Notes: a model not told the origin generated them from the sequence alone. Numbered from the stretch's first letter, positions 15,868 to 25,531 are shown. The stretch is DNA of 57,011 nt from Acididesulfobacillus acetoxydans (GCF_900016645.1 NZ_CDGJ01000071.1); one strand, 5' to 3'. Made by a program: numbers and translations.

Positions 15868-18489
15868 CTAAAGAATCCCGCGAAAAAAATGTCCTTTGGT
15901 AAACCCCTGCGGATAAAGCCCGGCCAAAGCTTGCAGGTTCTTTTCCACATCCTTGGCATCCTGTTTTTCCGGGTCGCCTTTTTCCCAGGCGGCACGAAAC
16001 AGGCTGACGACTTGCCTCACCCGCTCCCGGTCCGAGCGCACGAGCTGCAGCCTGATCTTCTTGATACCCATAGCCGCGATTTGTCCCAACTCCCCGTAGA
16101 GGTTGAGGATCTTGACGTTAAACAAGTGCATCCGGCAGTCCCAATCCGTTTCCAGCGGAAAATCGTACTTGAGCCGGTCACGCAGGAAATAAGGCCCCTG
16201 ACGGCACGGTCCGGTACAGGTTTCTCCTTTTTTGCCGCCCAAGGCGGCCCCGATAGGACAGTATTCGCTCACCATCATTTCCAGATCTCCGAAGACCAAC
16301 ATCTCTAAGTGAGATCCCCCGGCCAAGCGCCCGATTTGTTCATGGTGCAGTTCCGGTGACAAAGTAATGACCCGAACTTCTTCCCGCAAGAAATAATCTA
16401 TCCCGGCTCCGTTGAAAACGTTGAGCGCATAGTCCGCTTCCAGCGGCCAATCCGGATCCAGAGTCTTCACCATCTCCAATTCCCCTAAGTTCGCCACCAT
16501 CAGCACAGGCCGTATCTCCCAAAGCGCCGCCTGTTTCAGTATCTTTAACCAGTCGGCACTCTGCCCCTCATTAAGAATACGGGGCAGGCGCCAAACACTT
16601 TCTACCCCCAGTTTATGACAGCGTTCCACGGCCCGGCGGACTTCCTCCGGAGAAAAACCCTTTTGCGAACGCCACCTCTCGCCGCCGAGAAGAATCCGCC
16701 CAGCTCCGGCTTCTAAAGCCCCCTCCAGCCCCTCACTGTCGGCAACGGCAACGGAGACTAACCGAACCCCCGTTCCCGGCACCGCCCGCCTGCCGGCACG
16801 CAGCCTCTGCGTCCATTTTTCCACCCGTCTCAGATACGCATCGGGGGTCAGGCGGAGCGTCCCGCTCTCCTCCCCCGCCAAAAGCCCCGCCACCGCACTT
16901 CGTCTCAGCTCGTTAAGCTCACTTACCGGCAGAATCACATCCCCTTCCAAATCGACCTGCAGGGTCTCCAAGAAAAAAGGGGTTGTACCCAACCTTCCCA
17001 ATTGCCGCCGCAGGTAATCCACCGTCAAAGGCCTTTGGCGAGCATTCTCGAGCAGGCCGCCGGAATGGACAACCAGACGGCGGCCCAGGCCGCTGGCTTC
17101 CAGTTCGAGCTTCACTCCCGCCTTCCCCCTCACCGTCAGGGTAAGGGGATATCTCCGTTCCTCTTTTCCTTCCTGAAAACTGCGCCGGGCCTTTTCCATC
17201 AGCACGGCATCATGGGTCTTAAATACCCGATCTCCCGGCGAGGATCTACCGTTGAACTCCAGCTCAACAACATCTCCCGCTTGGGCGCGTGACACGGAAT
17301 GTCCGGCCACTCGCAGGCCGGTTACGCTTAACCCTTCGTGACCTTGCCCCGTCCAGATCTCGACTCCGTCCCCTTGATTGAGCTCGGATTCCAATTTGAG
17401 GAAAAGCCGGCCTTTCCCGCTGCTTTTGACCCGGCCCAAGCGGGTTCCGCGGTTATTGGGCCTCTTATAGCTCATGAGTTCGGCTCCCGGGTGGGACAAA
17501 AAATAGGCTTGAGTAAAATCACGGTTAAAGATCTGGGTCAGTTCCCGACGTTCCTCCGGCTCAAGCAGCCCTGAGTCCCCCGAACCTTCGACCCGCTCCG
17601 ATTCGACCCGCTCCAAGCGGCGTAAAGCCCGGCGGTAAATGCGCGTCACCGTCGCCACGTATTCCGGCCGTTTCATTCGGCCCTCGATTTTGAGGGAGTC
17701 CACCCCGATTGTCCGCAGCTGCCCGAGTTCCTCCGCCAGGTTCAGGTCGCGCGGACTGAGAAGATGGTCCCCGAGATTGGCTCCCGCCAGGACATCTTGC
17801 CCGGCCCGGTCCACCAGCGTATAGCTTAAACGGCAGGGCTGAGCACAGGTACCCCGATTCCCGCTGCGCCCGCCGATAAAGCTGGACATAAGGCATTGCC
17901 CGGAATAACAAATACAGAGGGCGCCGTGGACGAAAACCTCGATCGCCAAAGGGGTAGCGGCGCAGATTTCCGCCATCTCCCGGGCCGACAATTCCCGCGC
18001 CAAGACCGCCCGGGCAAAACCCATGGATTCCAAACGACGCACCCCCCAATGGGTATTGACCGTCATTTGGGTGCTGGCATGAATCTCCATCTCCGGCATG
18101 ATATGACGCATGAGCCAGGCCACTCCGGGATCCTGGAGAATCACGGCATCCGCACCGATGCTGTAAAGCGCGTAGAGATATTCTATGAGCTCAGGAAATT
18201 CCCGGTCCGCAACCAGAATGTTGACCGTCACGTAGACCTTCACTCTGCGCTCATGGGCGTATTGCACTGCGGACCTTAACTCCTCCGGGCCGAAGTTTGC
18301 CGCTCCGGCCCTGGCATTAAAGCTCTTCCCGCCAAGATAAACCGCGTCGGCTCCGTTTTCGACCGCTGCTTTAAAAGCCTCCCAACTCCCTGCCGGAGCC
18401 AGGAGTTCCAGGTGCCCGCCCCCGGCCTCCGGTGCGAAAGCTGTCGTTTCAATCCGTTTGTCCGTCGGTCTATCCTTCGGTTTGTCCAT
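15868..18489 (-). CDS. Peptidase U32 family protein with DUF3656 domain
   Basis: 873-residue protein of the U32 'collagenase-like' group now linked to RNA hydroxylation (RlhA/TrhP relatives). The N-terminal TIM-barrel-like U32 domain has LLAPAGSWEAFKAAVENGADAVYLG near residue 28. The U32 signature EVFVHGALCICYSGQC is followed by GNRGTCAQPCR, with conserved cysteines. A DUF3656-type central domain and a second U32-like C-terminal half with CTGPCRQG follow. Substrate (rRNA or tRNA base) cannot be told from sequence. It is cytoplasmic, without signal peptide, and follows the phosphatase-fold gene by 172 bp. Confidence 0.88.
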   Translation of the reverse strand: MDKPKDRPTDKRIETTAFAPEAGGGHLELLAPAGSWEAFKAAVENGADAVYLGGKSFNARAGAANFGPEELRSAVQYAHERRVKVYVTVNILVADREFPELIEYLYALYSIGADAVILQDPGVAWLMRHIMPEMEIHASTQMTVNTHWGVRRLESMGFARAVLARELSAREMAEICAATPLAIEVFVHGALCICYSGQCLMSSFIGGRSGNRGTCAQPCRLSYTLVDRAGQDVLAGANLGDHLLSPRDLNLAEELGQLRTIGVDSLKIEGRMKRPEYVATVTRIYRRALRRLERVESERVEGSGDSGLLEPEERRELTQIFNRDFTQAYFLSHPGAELMSYKRPNNRGTRLGRVKSSGKGRLFLKLESELNQGDGVEIWTGQGHEGLSVTGLRVAGHSVSRAQAGDVVELEFNGRSSPGDRVFKTHDAVLMEKARRSFQEGKEERRYPLTLTVRGKAGVKLELEASGLGRRLVVHSGGLLENARQRPLTVDYLRRQLGRLGTTPFFLETLQVDLEGDVILPVSELNELRRSAVAGLLAGEESGTLRLTPDAYLRRVEKWTQRLRAGRRAVPGTGVRLVSVAVADSEGLEGALEAGAGRILLGGERWRSQKGFSPEEVRRAVERCHKLGVESVWRLPRILNEGQSADWLKILKQAALWEIRPVLMVANLGELEMVKTLDPDWPLEADYALNVFNGAGIDYFLREEVRVITLSPELHHEQIGRLAGGSHLEMLVFGDLEMMVSEYCPIGAALGGKKGETCTGPCRQGPYFLRDRLKYDFPLETDWDCRMHLFNVKILNLYGELGQIAAMGIKKIRLQLVRSDRERVRQVVSLFRAAWEKGDPEKQDAKDVEKNLQALAGLYPQGFTKGHFFRGIL

Positions 18490-18661
18490 TCATCCCAACC
18501 TTCTCGTGATCCGGTCCCGCCCCGAACCGTCAGTTTTTCCAAACCCGGCCGGGGTTTACCGCTTGCACGCCACCGAGTTTTGCCGCCGGATGCCACCGGA
18601 CTGTACCGCTTGCATGCCACGGGGTCCCGCCGCTTAGCCGGCCGGGCTCCACGCGGCGCCC

Positions 18662-19564
18662 TCAGCCTTTATCCCCGCATACGATGCGCACAATCCCGGG
18701 TGTCACCTCCGCCAGAGTGCTCCATTCGGGCCAGCGGAGCGCGGGGTTGGACCAAGCGAGAGCCGGAACCGGGTTTAAGGTGTGCCCCTTGACACTCACA
18801 TCCTCGATATTGCCGTGGTCACTGGTCAGGAGCCAGGCCGCTTCCTCCCCTGCCACCACCGACATCAGCCCCCCAAGCAATCCGTCTATTTCCTCAACCG
18901 TCTCGATACTCTCTTGCCAGAACTGCTTGTGGCCGATTCTGTCCGTCCGAAAAAACTCGTAGAGGGTAAAATCATAGTCTAACATCAGTTTCCCCAAATT
19001 TTGCCCGGCACTATACGGGGAAATCAGGGGGACATCCAAACCACGCTCCCGCAACAAGGCATTCGTCATCTCCTGATAGACCGCCCTCCCGGCGTAGAGA
19101 TCGGAAATCCTGCGCAACACGACCCCACCGGCCAAAGCGCACAAGGTAGATGCTGTCAGCCGTTTTTTCCCCGTCTGAACGAGTTTTTCAAACTCATCCG
19201 TAAAAGCGTTGGCGAACATGACCTTTTTCCCCCGCTCAGCCAGTTGGCGGAAAATACTGTTTCGCTCAATGATCCCGGTCAAAGCCTTATTCGGATAAGC
19301 ATTCAAATGGCGACCCAGGGCTTGGGCCGCGTTGACTCCCGTCCAGAGGGTGGTCTGCCCGGTCGCGCTCTGCGGTAAACCCGAAACCCCCAAGCAAGCA
19401 TCCAACGGAACCAGACCGACCGGCCCCTGCCGCAGGCGCCTTTCCCCCCAAAGTAAATGCCCCCCCAACAACTTATCCAGAACCGGAGTACGGGCGCTGT
19501 AAACCGGGTTCCCCTTCACCCCGCCCAGCCCGAATCCGTCGACAAAGATCATTAAAAAACGCAT
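18662..19564 (-). CDS. Alkaline-phosphatase-superfamily metalloenzyme
   Basis: 300-residue protein of the phosphatase/phosphoglycerate mutase-like fold. VDGFGLGG carries the first metal-binding aspartate. SATGQTTLWTG occupies the position of the nucleophilic Ser/Thr. TSDHGNIEDVSVKGHT carries the second-site Asp/His pair and the downstream His. It is shorter than iPGM (about 510) or phosphopentomutase (about 390) and lacks their insertion domains. It sits between zapA and the U32 gene. The specific substrate is unknown. Confidence 0.75.
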   Translation of the reverse strand: MRFLMIFVDGFGLGGVKGNPVYSARTPVLDKLLGGHLLWGERRLRQGPVGLVPLDACLGVSGLPQSATGQTTLWTGVNAAQALGRHLNAYPNKALTGIIERNSIFRQLAERGKKVMFANAFTDEFEKLVQTGKKRLTASTLCALAGGVVLRRISDLYAGRAVYQEMTNALLRERGLDVPLISPYSAGQNLGKLMLDYDFTLYEFFRTDRIGHKQFWQESIETVEEIDGLLGGLMSVVAGEEAAWLLTSDHGNIEDVSVKGHTLNPVPALAWSNPALRWPEWSTLAEVTPGIVRIVCGDKG

Positions 19565-19632
19565 CGCCAGAGTCCCCCTACTATAGTCCCCCCAGAAAAA
19601 GCACCCGGATCATCCAGGTGCCAAAGAGCTTT

Positions 19633-19887
19633 TCACTCCGTTTTTTCATCCAAAAGTTGGAGCAGGGCTTCCTGCTCCTCTTGAAGCTTGACGAGATCGT
19701 CCGCAAAATTAAGTGCGGTCAGAATGGCCACCTGATGAAGGGACAAGCGCGGAGACCGGCGGGCAATCTGGTGCATCTTGTCGTCCACCGCGCGGGCCAA
19801 TTCCAGAATATGCTCCTCAGTCCCCTCGCCGCGTATGACATGCTTCTCTCCAAAGATCTCGACCTCGATCTTCCGGATATCCGTCAC
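19633..19887 (-). CDS. zapA: Cell division protein ZapA
   Basis: 84-residue ZapA-like protein: N-terminal beta region IEVEIFGEKHVIRGE, then a helical coil with LARAVDDKMHQIA and ALNFADDL and a C-terminal coiled coil. It bundles FtsZ at the division ring. It lies immediately downstream of pheT, an order common in Firmicutes. Confidence 0.88.
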   Translation of the reverse strand: MTDIRKIEVEIFGEKHVIRGEGTEEHILELARAVDDKMHQIARRSPRLSLHQVAILTALNFADDLVKLQEEQEALLQLLDEKTE

Positions 19888-19920
19888 CCTTCATTTCCTC
19901 CAAAATTGTACTGCTCTATT

Positions 19921-19942
19921 TATTCAGCTGAACGAGTTCACT
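19921..19942 (+). repeat. Dispersed hairpin element, copy D (short)
   Basis: TTCAGCTGAAC followed by GAGTTCACT, in the 74 bp between the ends of pheT and zapA. It keeps the 3' half of the longer copies at 7851 and 56096 but lacks the upstream part. Confidence 0.65.
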
Positions 19943-19961
19943 CTTTTTGCCACGCTGTATC

Positions 19962-22376
19962 TTACTCTTTTCGCCATTCTGCGCCAAAATCCTGCTGGAT
20001 TCCTTCGATAATGCGGGCATTCAAGGCATTTACTTCCTCGTCGATCAGAGTGCGTTCGGGCGAGAGATAGTGCAAGCTAAAAGCCAAACTGCGGTGGTCC
20101 TCCGGAATCGGCTGTCCCGTATAGACGTCGAAAATTTCCGCCTGCTGAAGGAGCTCGCCCCCGAGTTCCAGAATGCGCTCCCTGACCTCTGCGGCCGGAA
20201 CTCCCCGGGGCACCACAACGGCCAGGTCCCGTTGGACACCGGGATAACGGGGAACGGAACGAGCCTTGAGCCATATCCCCGCCTGCCGAAAGAGCGGATC
20301 TACCTCCAATTCGAAAACAACCCCCCGGTCCGGCACCCATTCTTTGGCCGCAGCCGGATGAATTTCGCCGAGAACGCCCACTTTGGTCTCACCCAGATAG
20401 ATGTCCGCCGAGCGTCCCGGGTGGAGCAAAGGTTCATCCCGGGCCGGGCGGAAAGCGAAAGTGAGCCTGAACTCCCGTGCCATTTCCTCCAGGATACCTT
20501 TCAGATAAAAGAAATCATGGGCATAAGGAGCAGTCAGCCAATGGCGCTTGCTCTTACCGGCCGCCAAGCCGGCCACCCGCAGGGATTCCCGGGGAAGGCG
20601 CCTGAGCGGACGATCCGGCTGCTCAGCCAGGTAAACATTGCCGATTTCAAAAACGCTCACATCCAAGTTATGCCGGGACACATTCCGCTGGGCGACTTCC
20701 AGCAGCCCGGGGATCAGAGTGGTGCGCATCACCCCCTGCTCTTCGCGCAAAGGATTCAGCAGTGCGACAGCATCTTTAGCACTTCCCCAGGCGGCGTCTG
20801 CCTCGGCCCGCACAAAGGAATACGTGGTCACCTCGTCCATTCCCGCCCCGGCCAGAACATGGCGCAGGCGCCGCCGAAATTCCTGTTCCTCAGTCCGCCT
20901 GCCCTGCGTCTGCCCGCCCCGGGGCTGGGTGGCAGGGATTCGGCTATAGCCTAATAAACGGGCTGCCTCTTCAATCAAATCTTCCTCGATTTCCAGATCC
21001 GGCCGATAAGACGGAATCTGCACCCGGAACTCCTCCCCTTCCGGCTCAAAGGAAAAACCCAAGCGATCCAAAACCAAACGCAGATCCCTTGCGCTCACAT
21101 CGAATCCCAAAACCTCCGCCGTGCGCCGGGCAGTAAAAACAATCTGCCGCGGCGCCGGCAGCCGGCCCACCTCATCAACCAAACCCAGCGGGCGTCCCGC
21201 CCCTAAGCGGAGCAGCAACTCACTCACCCGTCCCAAGGCGGCCAGACAACCGTAGGGATTAACCCCTTTTTCAAAGCGGTTGGCGGCTTCCGACCTGAGC
21301 CCTAAGCGCCGGCCGGTGCGGCGGATGCTCACCGCTTCAAAGTGGGCCGATTCCACCAAGAGCTTCCGGGTCTTTTCTGTGACCTCACTCTCAAGTCCGC
21401 CCATGACACCCGCCAGCCCCAGAGCCTTGCGCTCATCGGCAATCAGGAGCATGTCGGGGTCCAAGGAGCGGTCCGCCTTGTCCAAGGTCACCAGCTTCTC
21501 GCCTGCCCGGGCCCGGCGCACATGCACTGCCCCCTCAATCGTTTCCCGATCGAACGCATGCAAGGGTTGACCCAATTCCAACATGACATAATTCGTAATA
21601 TCTACGATATTGTTGATAGGACGTACTCCTGCCGCACTCAGACGCCGGCGCATCCAGTCCGGAGAAGGAGCAATCTTGACCTCGTCCACCAATAAGCCCG
21701 CATAACGCCTGCACAAATCCGGTTCATCAATCATGACCCGAATATCCCCGCTGAGCGGCAGCTGCGGCAATTGCGTCGTATCCGCCCATTTGGGCAGATG
21801 CGTCTTTTCCCCCGTGAGCGAGGAAACTTCCCGCGCCACGTTGACCATAGCGAGACAGTCGGGGCGATTCGGATAGAGCTCCAAATCAAGCACATAACGG
21901 TCAAGCCCCAGATAAGCCGCCAACTTCTCTCCCACCGGAGCTGCCTGAGGCAAAATCAGAATCCCCCCGGCACTTCGCCTTTCCCCCAGCGTAGTCTCCA
22001 GCAAAAGTTCCTCAGCCGAACAAAGCATCCCTTCGGAGAGCACTCCTTTTAATTTGGAGGCTTGAATCGTCAAACCATTGGGCAGTTGTGCCCCCGGCAA
22101 AGCCAGCGGCACTTTGTCCCCTTCCCGCAAATTCCGGGCACCCGTGACGACACTGAAACTCTTCTCTCCTGTGCCGACCCGGCAAACCCAGAGTTTCTCC
22201 GCGTTGGGGTGTTTGCCCTGTTCTTGGATGACCCCGATCACAACTTGAGTCAAACCGGCGTTAAGATCATCAACACTTCCCACTTCAATTCCGCCGTTGG
22301 TCAGGGTAGCGGCCAAAGCAGCGGCATCCTGCCGCACCTCCACCAATTCCCTCAGCCATTCTAAACTAACTTTCAT
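19962..22376 (-). CDS. pheT: Phenylalanyl-tRNA synthetase, beta subunit
   Basis: 804-residue bacterial PheT. The EMAP-II-like tRNA-binding domain lies at about 40-150, then B3/B4 editing domain, B5 DNA-binding-like domain (VFTARRTAEVLGFDV), catalytic-like core, and C-terminal FDX-ACB domain ending with RTLIDEEVNALNARI. The full family length is present. It begins 38 bp after pheS, with which it forms the alpha2-beta2 enzyme, and shares the T-box control. Confidence 0.95.
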   Translation of the reverse strand: MKVSLEWLRELVEVRQDAAALAATLTNGGIEVGSVDDLNAGLTQVVIGVIQEQGKHPNAEKLWVCRVGTGEKSFSVVTGARNLREGDKVPLALPGAQLPNGLTIQASKLKGVLSEGMLCSAEELLLETTLGERRSAGGILILPQAAPVGEKLAAYLGLDRYVLDLELYPNRPDCLAMVNVAREVSSLTGEKTHLPKWADTTQLPQLPLSGDIRVMIDEPDLCRRYAGLLVDEVKIAPSPDWMRRRLSAAGVRPINNIVDITNYVMLELGQPLHAFDRETIEGAVHVRRARAGEKLVTLDKADRSLDPDMLLIADERKALGLAGVMGGLESEVTEKTRKLLVESAHFEAVSIRRTGRRLGLRSEAANRFEKGVNPYGCLAALGRVSELLLRLGAGRPLGLVDEVGRLPAPRQIVFTARRTAEVLGFDVSARDLRLVLDRLGFSFEPEGEEFRVQIPSYRPDLEIEEDLIEEAARLLGYSRIPATQPRGGQTQGRRTEEQEFRRRLRHVLAGAGMDEVTTYSFVRAEADAAWGSAKDAVALLNPLREEQGVMRTTLIPGLLEVAQRNVSRHNLDVSVFEIGNVYLAEQPDRPLRRLPRESLRVAGLAAGKSKRHWLTAPYAHDFFYLKGILEEMAREFRLTFAFRPARDEPLLHPGRSADIYLGETKVGVLGEIHPAAAKEWVPDRGVVFELEVDPLFRQAGIWLKARSVPRYPGVQRDLAVVVPRGVPAAEVRERILELGGELLQQAEIFDVYTGQPIPEDHRSLAFSLHYLSPERTLIDEEVNALNARIIEGIQQDFGAEWRKE

Positions 22377-22414
22377 GCTCCGCCCTCCTCAGAGACGTCC
22401 GCCGCTTCCTGCCT

Positions 22415-23446
22415 TCAAAACTGCCGCAAAAAGCGCAAGTCGTTATCAAACATCAAGCGCATATCTTCAATCCCGTATTTAAGCATCGCCACCCGTTCCG
22501 CTCCCATGCCGAAGGCAAAACCGGTCACTTCCCGCGGGTCATATCCCCCCATGGCCAAAACTTTGGGGTGAACCATGCCCGAACCCAGAATCTCAAGCCA
22601 ACCGGTTCCCTTGCACACTCGACAGCCCGTTCCCCCACAGAGCATGCAGGAAACATCGACCTCCGCGCTCGGCTCGGTGAAGGGAAAGAAACTGGGCCGC
22701 AAGCGGATCTCCCTCTCCGCTCCGAACATTTGGCGGGAAAAGTTGAGGAGCACACCCAATAGATCCGACATCCGGATACCCCGGTCGACAAACAGCCCCT
22801 CCACTTGATGAAACATGGGAGAGTGGGTGGCATCGTCATCTCTGCGATATACCTTACCCGGCGCGATAATTTTTACCGGCAGCCTGGGGCGCTGCCTTTC
22901 CATGGTCCGGATCTGCACCGGTGACGTCTGAGTCCGCAGGAGAATCTCCTCGCTGATGTAAAAGGAATCCTGCATCTCCCGGGCCGGATGCTCCTTGGGC
23001 AGGTTTAAAGCCTCAAAGTTATAGTAATCCGTTTCAATTTCCGGTCCCTCCGCGATTTCAAAACCCATGCCCAGAAAGATGTCCTCGATCTCCTCGATGA
23101 CCTGACTGAGGGGGTGGAGATGCCCCTTGGGAAAACGCAGGCCGGGCAGAGTTACATCGATCCGTTCCCCTTCCAAGCGTTCCTTCAAAAGCTGTTCTTC
23201 CAGCATCCGCTCGCGTTCGTTCCAGGCCTGTTCCAGCTTATTTCTCGCCTCGTTGACAATCTGCCCCATCAGCGGGCGCTCTGCCGGGGGCAGGCTCCCC
23301 ATCCGCCGCAGCAAGGCCGTGAGTGTCCCTTTTTTACCCAGAACCTTGACCTTAAGGTTCCGGATTTCTTCCGGGCTGTCGGTGTTTGCCAGCAACGCCA
23401 GAGTCTCCGCCTCAAGCCGGCGCACTTCTTCTTGCAACAGAACCAT
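22415..23446 (-). CDS. pheS: Phenylalanyl-tRNA synthetase, alpha subunit
   Basis: 343 residues from the ATG at 23446 (ribosome site GGGGAGG/GAAAGG). Coiled-coil N-terminus, class II motif 2 region MFHQVEGLFVDRG, and motif 3 FGMGAERVAMLKYGI are visible. The open frame continues to 23893, but that stretch is the T-box leader and not protein. Partner of PheT downstream. Confidence 0.95.
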   Translation of the reverse strand: MVLLQEEVRRLEAETLALLANTDSPEEIRNLKVKVLGKKGTLTALLRRMGSLPPAERPLMGQIVNEARNKLEQAWNERERMLEEQLLKERLEGERIDVTLPGLRFPKGHLHPLSQVIEEIEDIFLGMGFEIAEGPEIETDYYNFEALNLPKEHPAREMQDSFYISEEILLRTQTSPVQIRTMERQRPRLPVKIIAPGKVYRRDDDATHSPMFHQVEGLFVDRGIRMSDLLGVLLNFSRQMFGAEREIRLRPSFFPFTEPSAEVDVSCMLCGGTGCRVCKGTGWLEILGSGMVHPKVLAMGGYDPREVTGFAFGMGAERVAMLKYGIEDMRLMFDNDLRFLRQF

Positions 23447-23498
23447 CCTTTCTTTTGCCTCCCCGGATCCCCGCTCTCCGGATCCGCTCTCCTCAAAG

Positions 23499-23755
23499 AA
23501 AAAACCCTCATCCCACCAAGGGACGAGAGTTCGCTCCCGCGTTACCACCCAAATTCGGCCAAAGGCCGCACTCTGTTCCGCTAACGGTGGAAAACCGGGC
23601 TGCCTGCTTTCTCGATCAGCCGCTCCCAGGCGAAACTCAACCCCGTTTTTTCGGGGAGAACATCTTCCTTGGCTTGGCTCCCAGTCCGCGGCCAAGCCTC
23701 CCTGCAAGGGAACCGTTCTTTTAACCCGATCATCGCATTCTCTTTGATAGTTGCA
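23499..23755 (-). promoter_or_regulatory. T-box riboswitch of pheST
   Basis: The conserved T-box sequence GGGTGGTAACGCGGGAGC (23533-23551) is followed by a terminator hairpin with stem CTCTCGTCCC / GGGATGAGGG and six T (about 23499-23529). Upstream is a stem-I-like region with AGGGAGG. Uncharged tRNA-Phe is expected to favour the antiterminator. The specifier codon is probably TTC but I have not folded stem I. It lies between the YqzL-like ORF and pheS. Confidence 0.9.
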
Positions 23756-23759
23756 CTTC

Positions 23760-23849
23760 TTAATTGTCCGCATAGCGACGGTAAAGTAAATAGACTTTGG
23801 GAGAACCGGTTGCCTCGAAAATCTTCCAAAACCACTCTGCAGGTGACAT
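23760..23849 (-). CDS. YqzL-like micro-protein (29 aa)
   Basis: A 29-codon frame starting with ATG at 23849, 7 nt after GAAAGGTGGG. It encodes WFWKIFEATGSP then KVYLLYRRYADN, which resembles the tiny YqzL family of Firmicutes (tryptophan, TG turn, YLLY). It lies between the promoter at 23899-23928 and the pheS T-box, so it is transcribed regardless of T-box state. Role unknown; recognition is from memory of the family pattern and is not certain. Confidence 0.5.
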   Translation of the reverse strand: MSPAEWFWKIFEATGSPKVYLLYRRYADN

Positions 23850-23898
23850 AACAGTGCCCACCTTTCCGGCTTCGATTTCCTGAACCTGTTCACAGAAA

Positions 23899-23928
23899 AT
23901 TATAGCATAAATCTCCCGTGACTTACAA
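23899..23928 (-). promoter_or_regulatory. Sigma-A promoter upstream of YqzL-like ORF and pheST
   Basis: Minus-strand TTGTAA (23923-23928), 18 bp, TATAAT (23899-23904) with extended -10 TGC. Transcription would start near 23892, before the micro-ORF and T-box. Confidence 0.7.
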
Positions 23929-23960
23929 GAAATCCCGCCGTCAGAGTTGATAAAACGCAC

Positions 23961-24758
23961 TCAAAAAGCGTACTTCCTCTGCCGAACGATCTCGAAAAGC
24001 ATGATTCCCGCCGCTATGGCCACGTTTAGGGACTCCACTCCCCCGGCCATGGGGATGGCCACCCGTGCATAGGCTTGCTCCTTAAAAGCCGGGGCGGGAC
24101 CCGCACCCTCATTACCCACAACTAAGGCCGAGGGCCAAGGCATCTTCGTCTCAGAGTAAAGGGAACGTCCTTTGACATCCGCTACCAGCACCGGCAGGGA
24201 CTCTTCCCGGCAAAAGCCCAAAACTTCCCCCGCCTCCAAGCCCTGGAGAAAAACGGCGGAAAAAAGGGCACCCATCGTGCCGCGCACAACCTTCGGATTA
24301 TAAATGTCCACGGTCCCCCGAGTAAGGCAAAAGCGGGATACGCCGGCTGCCAGAGCCGTCCGGATAATCGTCCCCAGGTTTCCCGGGTCCTGGATTCCAT
24401 CCACGACCAAAAGCAAACCTCCGGGCGCGAGCCGCAGATCCTCCGGGGAAAATTGTCCTTGTTCAACCAGGAGCAAGACTCCCTGGGGCTCCTCCGCCGT
24501 ACTCATTTTGCGCAAAACCCGGGCTTCAACCTCTTCCAGCGGCACACCGCGGCGGCGAAAATCCTCCAAGAGGACCCCGTCACGGGCGTGTACCTGTCCG
24601 GGGCAGTAAATGACTTGTTTAATCCGGGCACCGCGTGTCAAGGCCTCCCCGGCGGAGCGCCAGCCCTCCGCTACAAACTCCCGGGCTTCGTCCCGCCGTT
24701 TTTTCTGCCGCAGCGCCACGACATGTTTGACCAGCGGATTTTGCATGGAAGTAATCAT
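23961..24758 (-). CDS. TrmH/SpoU family RNA 2'-O-methyltransferase
   Basis: 265-residue SPOUT methyltransferase related to RlmB/TsnR. N-terminal RNA-binding substrate domain (PLVKHVVALRQKKRRDEAREFVAEG), then the knotted domain with DGIQDPGNLGTIIRTA, VGNEGAG and the C-terminal SLNVAIAAGIMLFEIVRQR. It likely methylates a guanosine ribose in 23S rRNA. It follows rplT by 48 bp. Confidence 0.87.
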   Translation of the reverse strand: MITSMQNPLVKHVVALRQKKRRDEAREFVAEGWRSAGEALTRGARIKQVIYCPGQVHARDGVLLEDFRRRGVPLEEVEARVLRKMSTAEEPQGVLLLVEQGQFSPEDLRLAPGGLLLVVDGIQDPGNLGTIIRTALAAGVSRFCLTRGTVDIYNPKVVRGTMGALFSAVFLQGLEAGEVLGFCREESLPVLVADVKGRSLYSETKMPWPSALVVGNEGAGPAPAFKEQAYARVAIPMAGGVESLNVAIAAGIMLFEIVRQRKYAF

Positions 24759-24783
24759 CAGGTCAACTCACTTCCGGGGAATT

Positions 24784-24811
24784 CCTAAAGGGTGCAACCG
24801 CACCCTTTAGG
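24784..24811 (-). terminator. Perfect 12-bp hairpin at the rplT stop codon
   Basis: CCTAAAGGGTGC / GCACCCTTTAGG with a 4-nt loop; the 5' arm on the minus strand includes the rplT stop codon. No T run follows, so it may be a weak terminator, a processing site or an mRNA-stabilising structure between rplT and the methyltransferase gene. Confidence 0.6.
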
Positions 24812-25166
24812 CGTTAATCTGCGCTTTCGCCAGATTAACCAACTCGGTGAAAGCCCCCGCATCGTGCACGGCCAAATCGGCCAGCACCTTGCGGTTCACA
24901 GATACTCCGGCTTTCTTCAGCCCATTCATCATTCTGCTGTAGGAGAGCCCGTTCATCCGGGCGGCCGCATTGATCCGAGTGATCCAAAGTTTACGGAAAT
25001 CCCCTTTTTTGTCACGGCGGTGTATATAGGCATACATCAAAGACTTGAGCACTTGTTCATTGGCTGGGCGGAAAAGCTTGCTCTTCGCCCCTCTATAACC
25101 TTTGGCTAATTTCAATACTTTTTTATGATGTTGATGCTTCGTTACCCCTTTTTTTACGCGGGCCAT
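24807..25166 (-). CDS. rplT: Ribosomal protein L20
   Basis: 119-residue L20: MARVKKGVTKHQHHKKVLKL at the N-terminus and WITRINAAARMNGLSYSRMM in the globular part. Strong AAGGAGGT ribosome site before the ATG. L20 is the expected ligand of the leader at 26367-26520. Confidence 0.97.
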   Translation of the reverse strand: MARVKKGVTKHQHHKKVLKLAKGYRGAKSKLFRPANEQVLKSLMYAYIHRRDKKGDFRKLWITRINAAARMNGLSYSRMMNGLKKAGVSVNRKVLADLAVHDAGAFTELVNLAKAQINA

Positions 25167-25333
25167 CGCGAAGACCTCCTTAATTTCAAGTGAGTCCTGT
25201 CCTTCCTGTTAACCCGACCTAAACCGGCTCATTTCGGCGCCGGCTGCCCCAAGGCCTTTCCTGCCCGGTGCCTGGCAGCCGCAGAATCCTTCCAAATTCG
25301 GGAGTTTTCCGTTCCGATTTCCGGCCTCCACTA

Positions 25334-25531
25334 TTACATGTAAGCAATTAGCCGCTCGACCCGCTTGGCATCTGTCTTATGCATGACCGCGGACTTACGC
25401 AGATTGCGCTTGCGTTTGGGCGACTTTTTCTCGAGAATGTGACTTGTAAAGGCATGATTACGCACAATCTTGCCGGTTCCGGTCTTCTTAAAACGTTTGG
25501 CCGCACCGCGGCGAGTCTTCATCTTCGGCAT
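25334..25531 (-). CDS. rpmI: Ribosomal protein L35
   Basis: 65-residue L35: MPKMKTRRGAAKRFKKTGTG and RAHTSHILEKK-like central region, full length. It sits between infC and rplT in the classic infC-rpmI-rplT operon. Confidence 0.97.
   Translation of the reverse strand: MPKMKTRRGAAKRFKKTGTGKIVRNHAFTSHILEKKSPKRKRNLRKSAVMHKTDAKRVERLIAYM

Noticed and set aside
23447..23893. 149-residue N-terminal extension of pheS
   Set aside because: It lies over the T-box, its terminator and the YqzL-like ORF; PheS family length fits the ATG at 23446.
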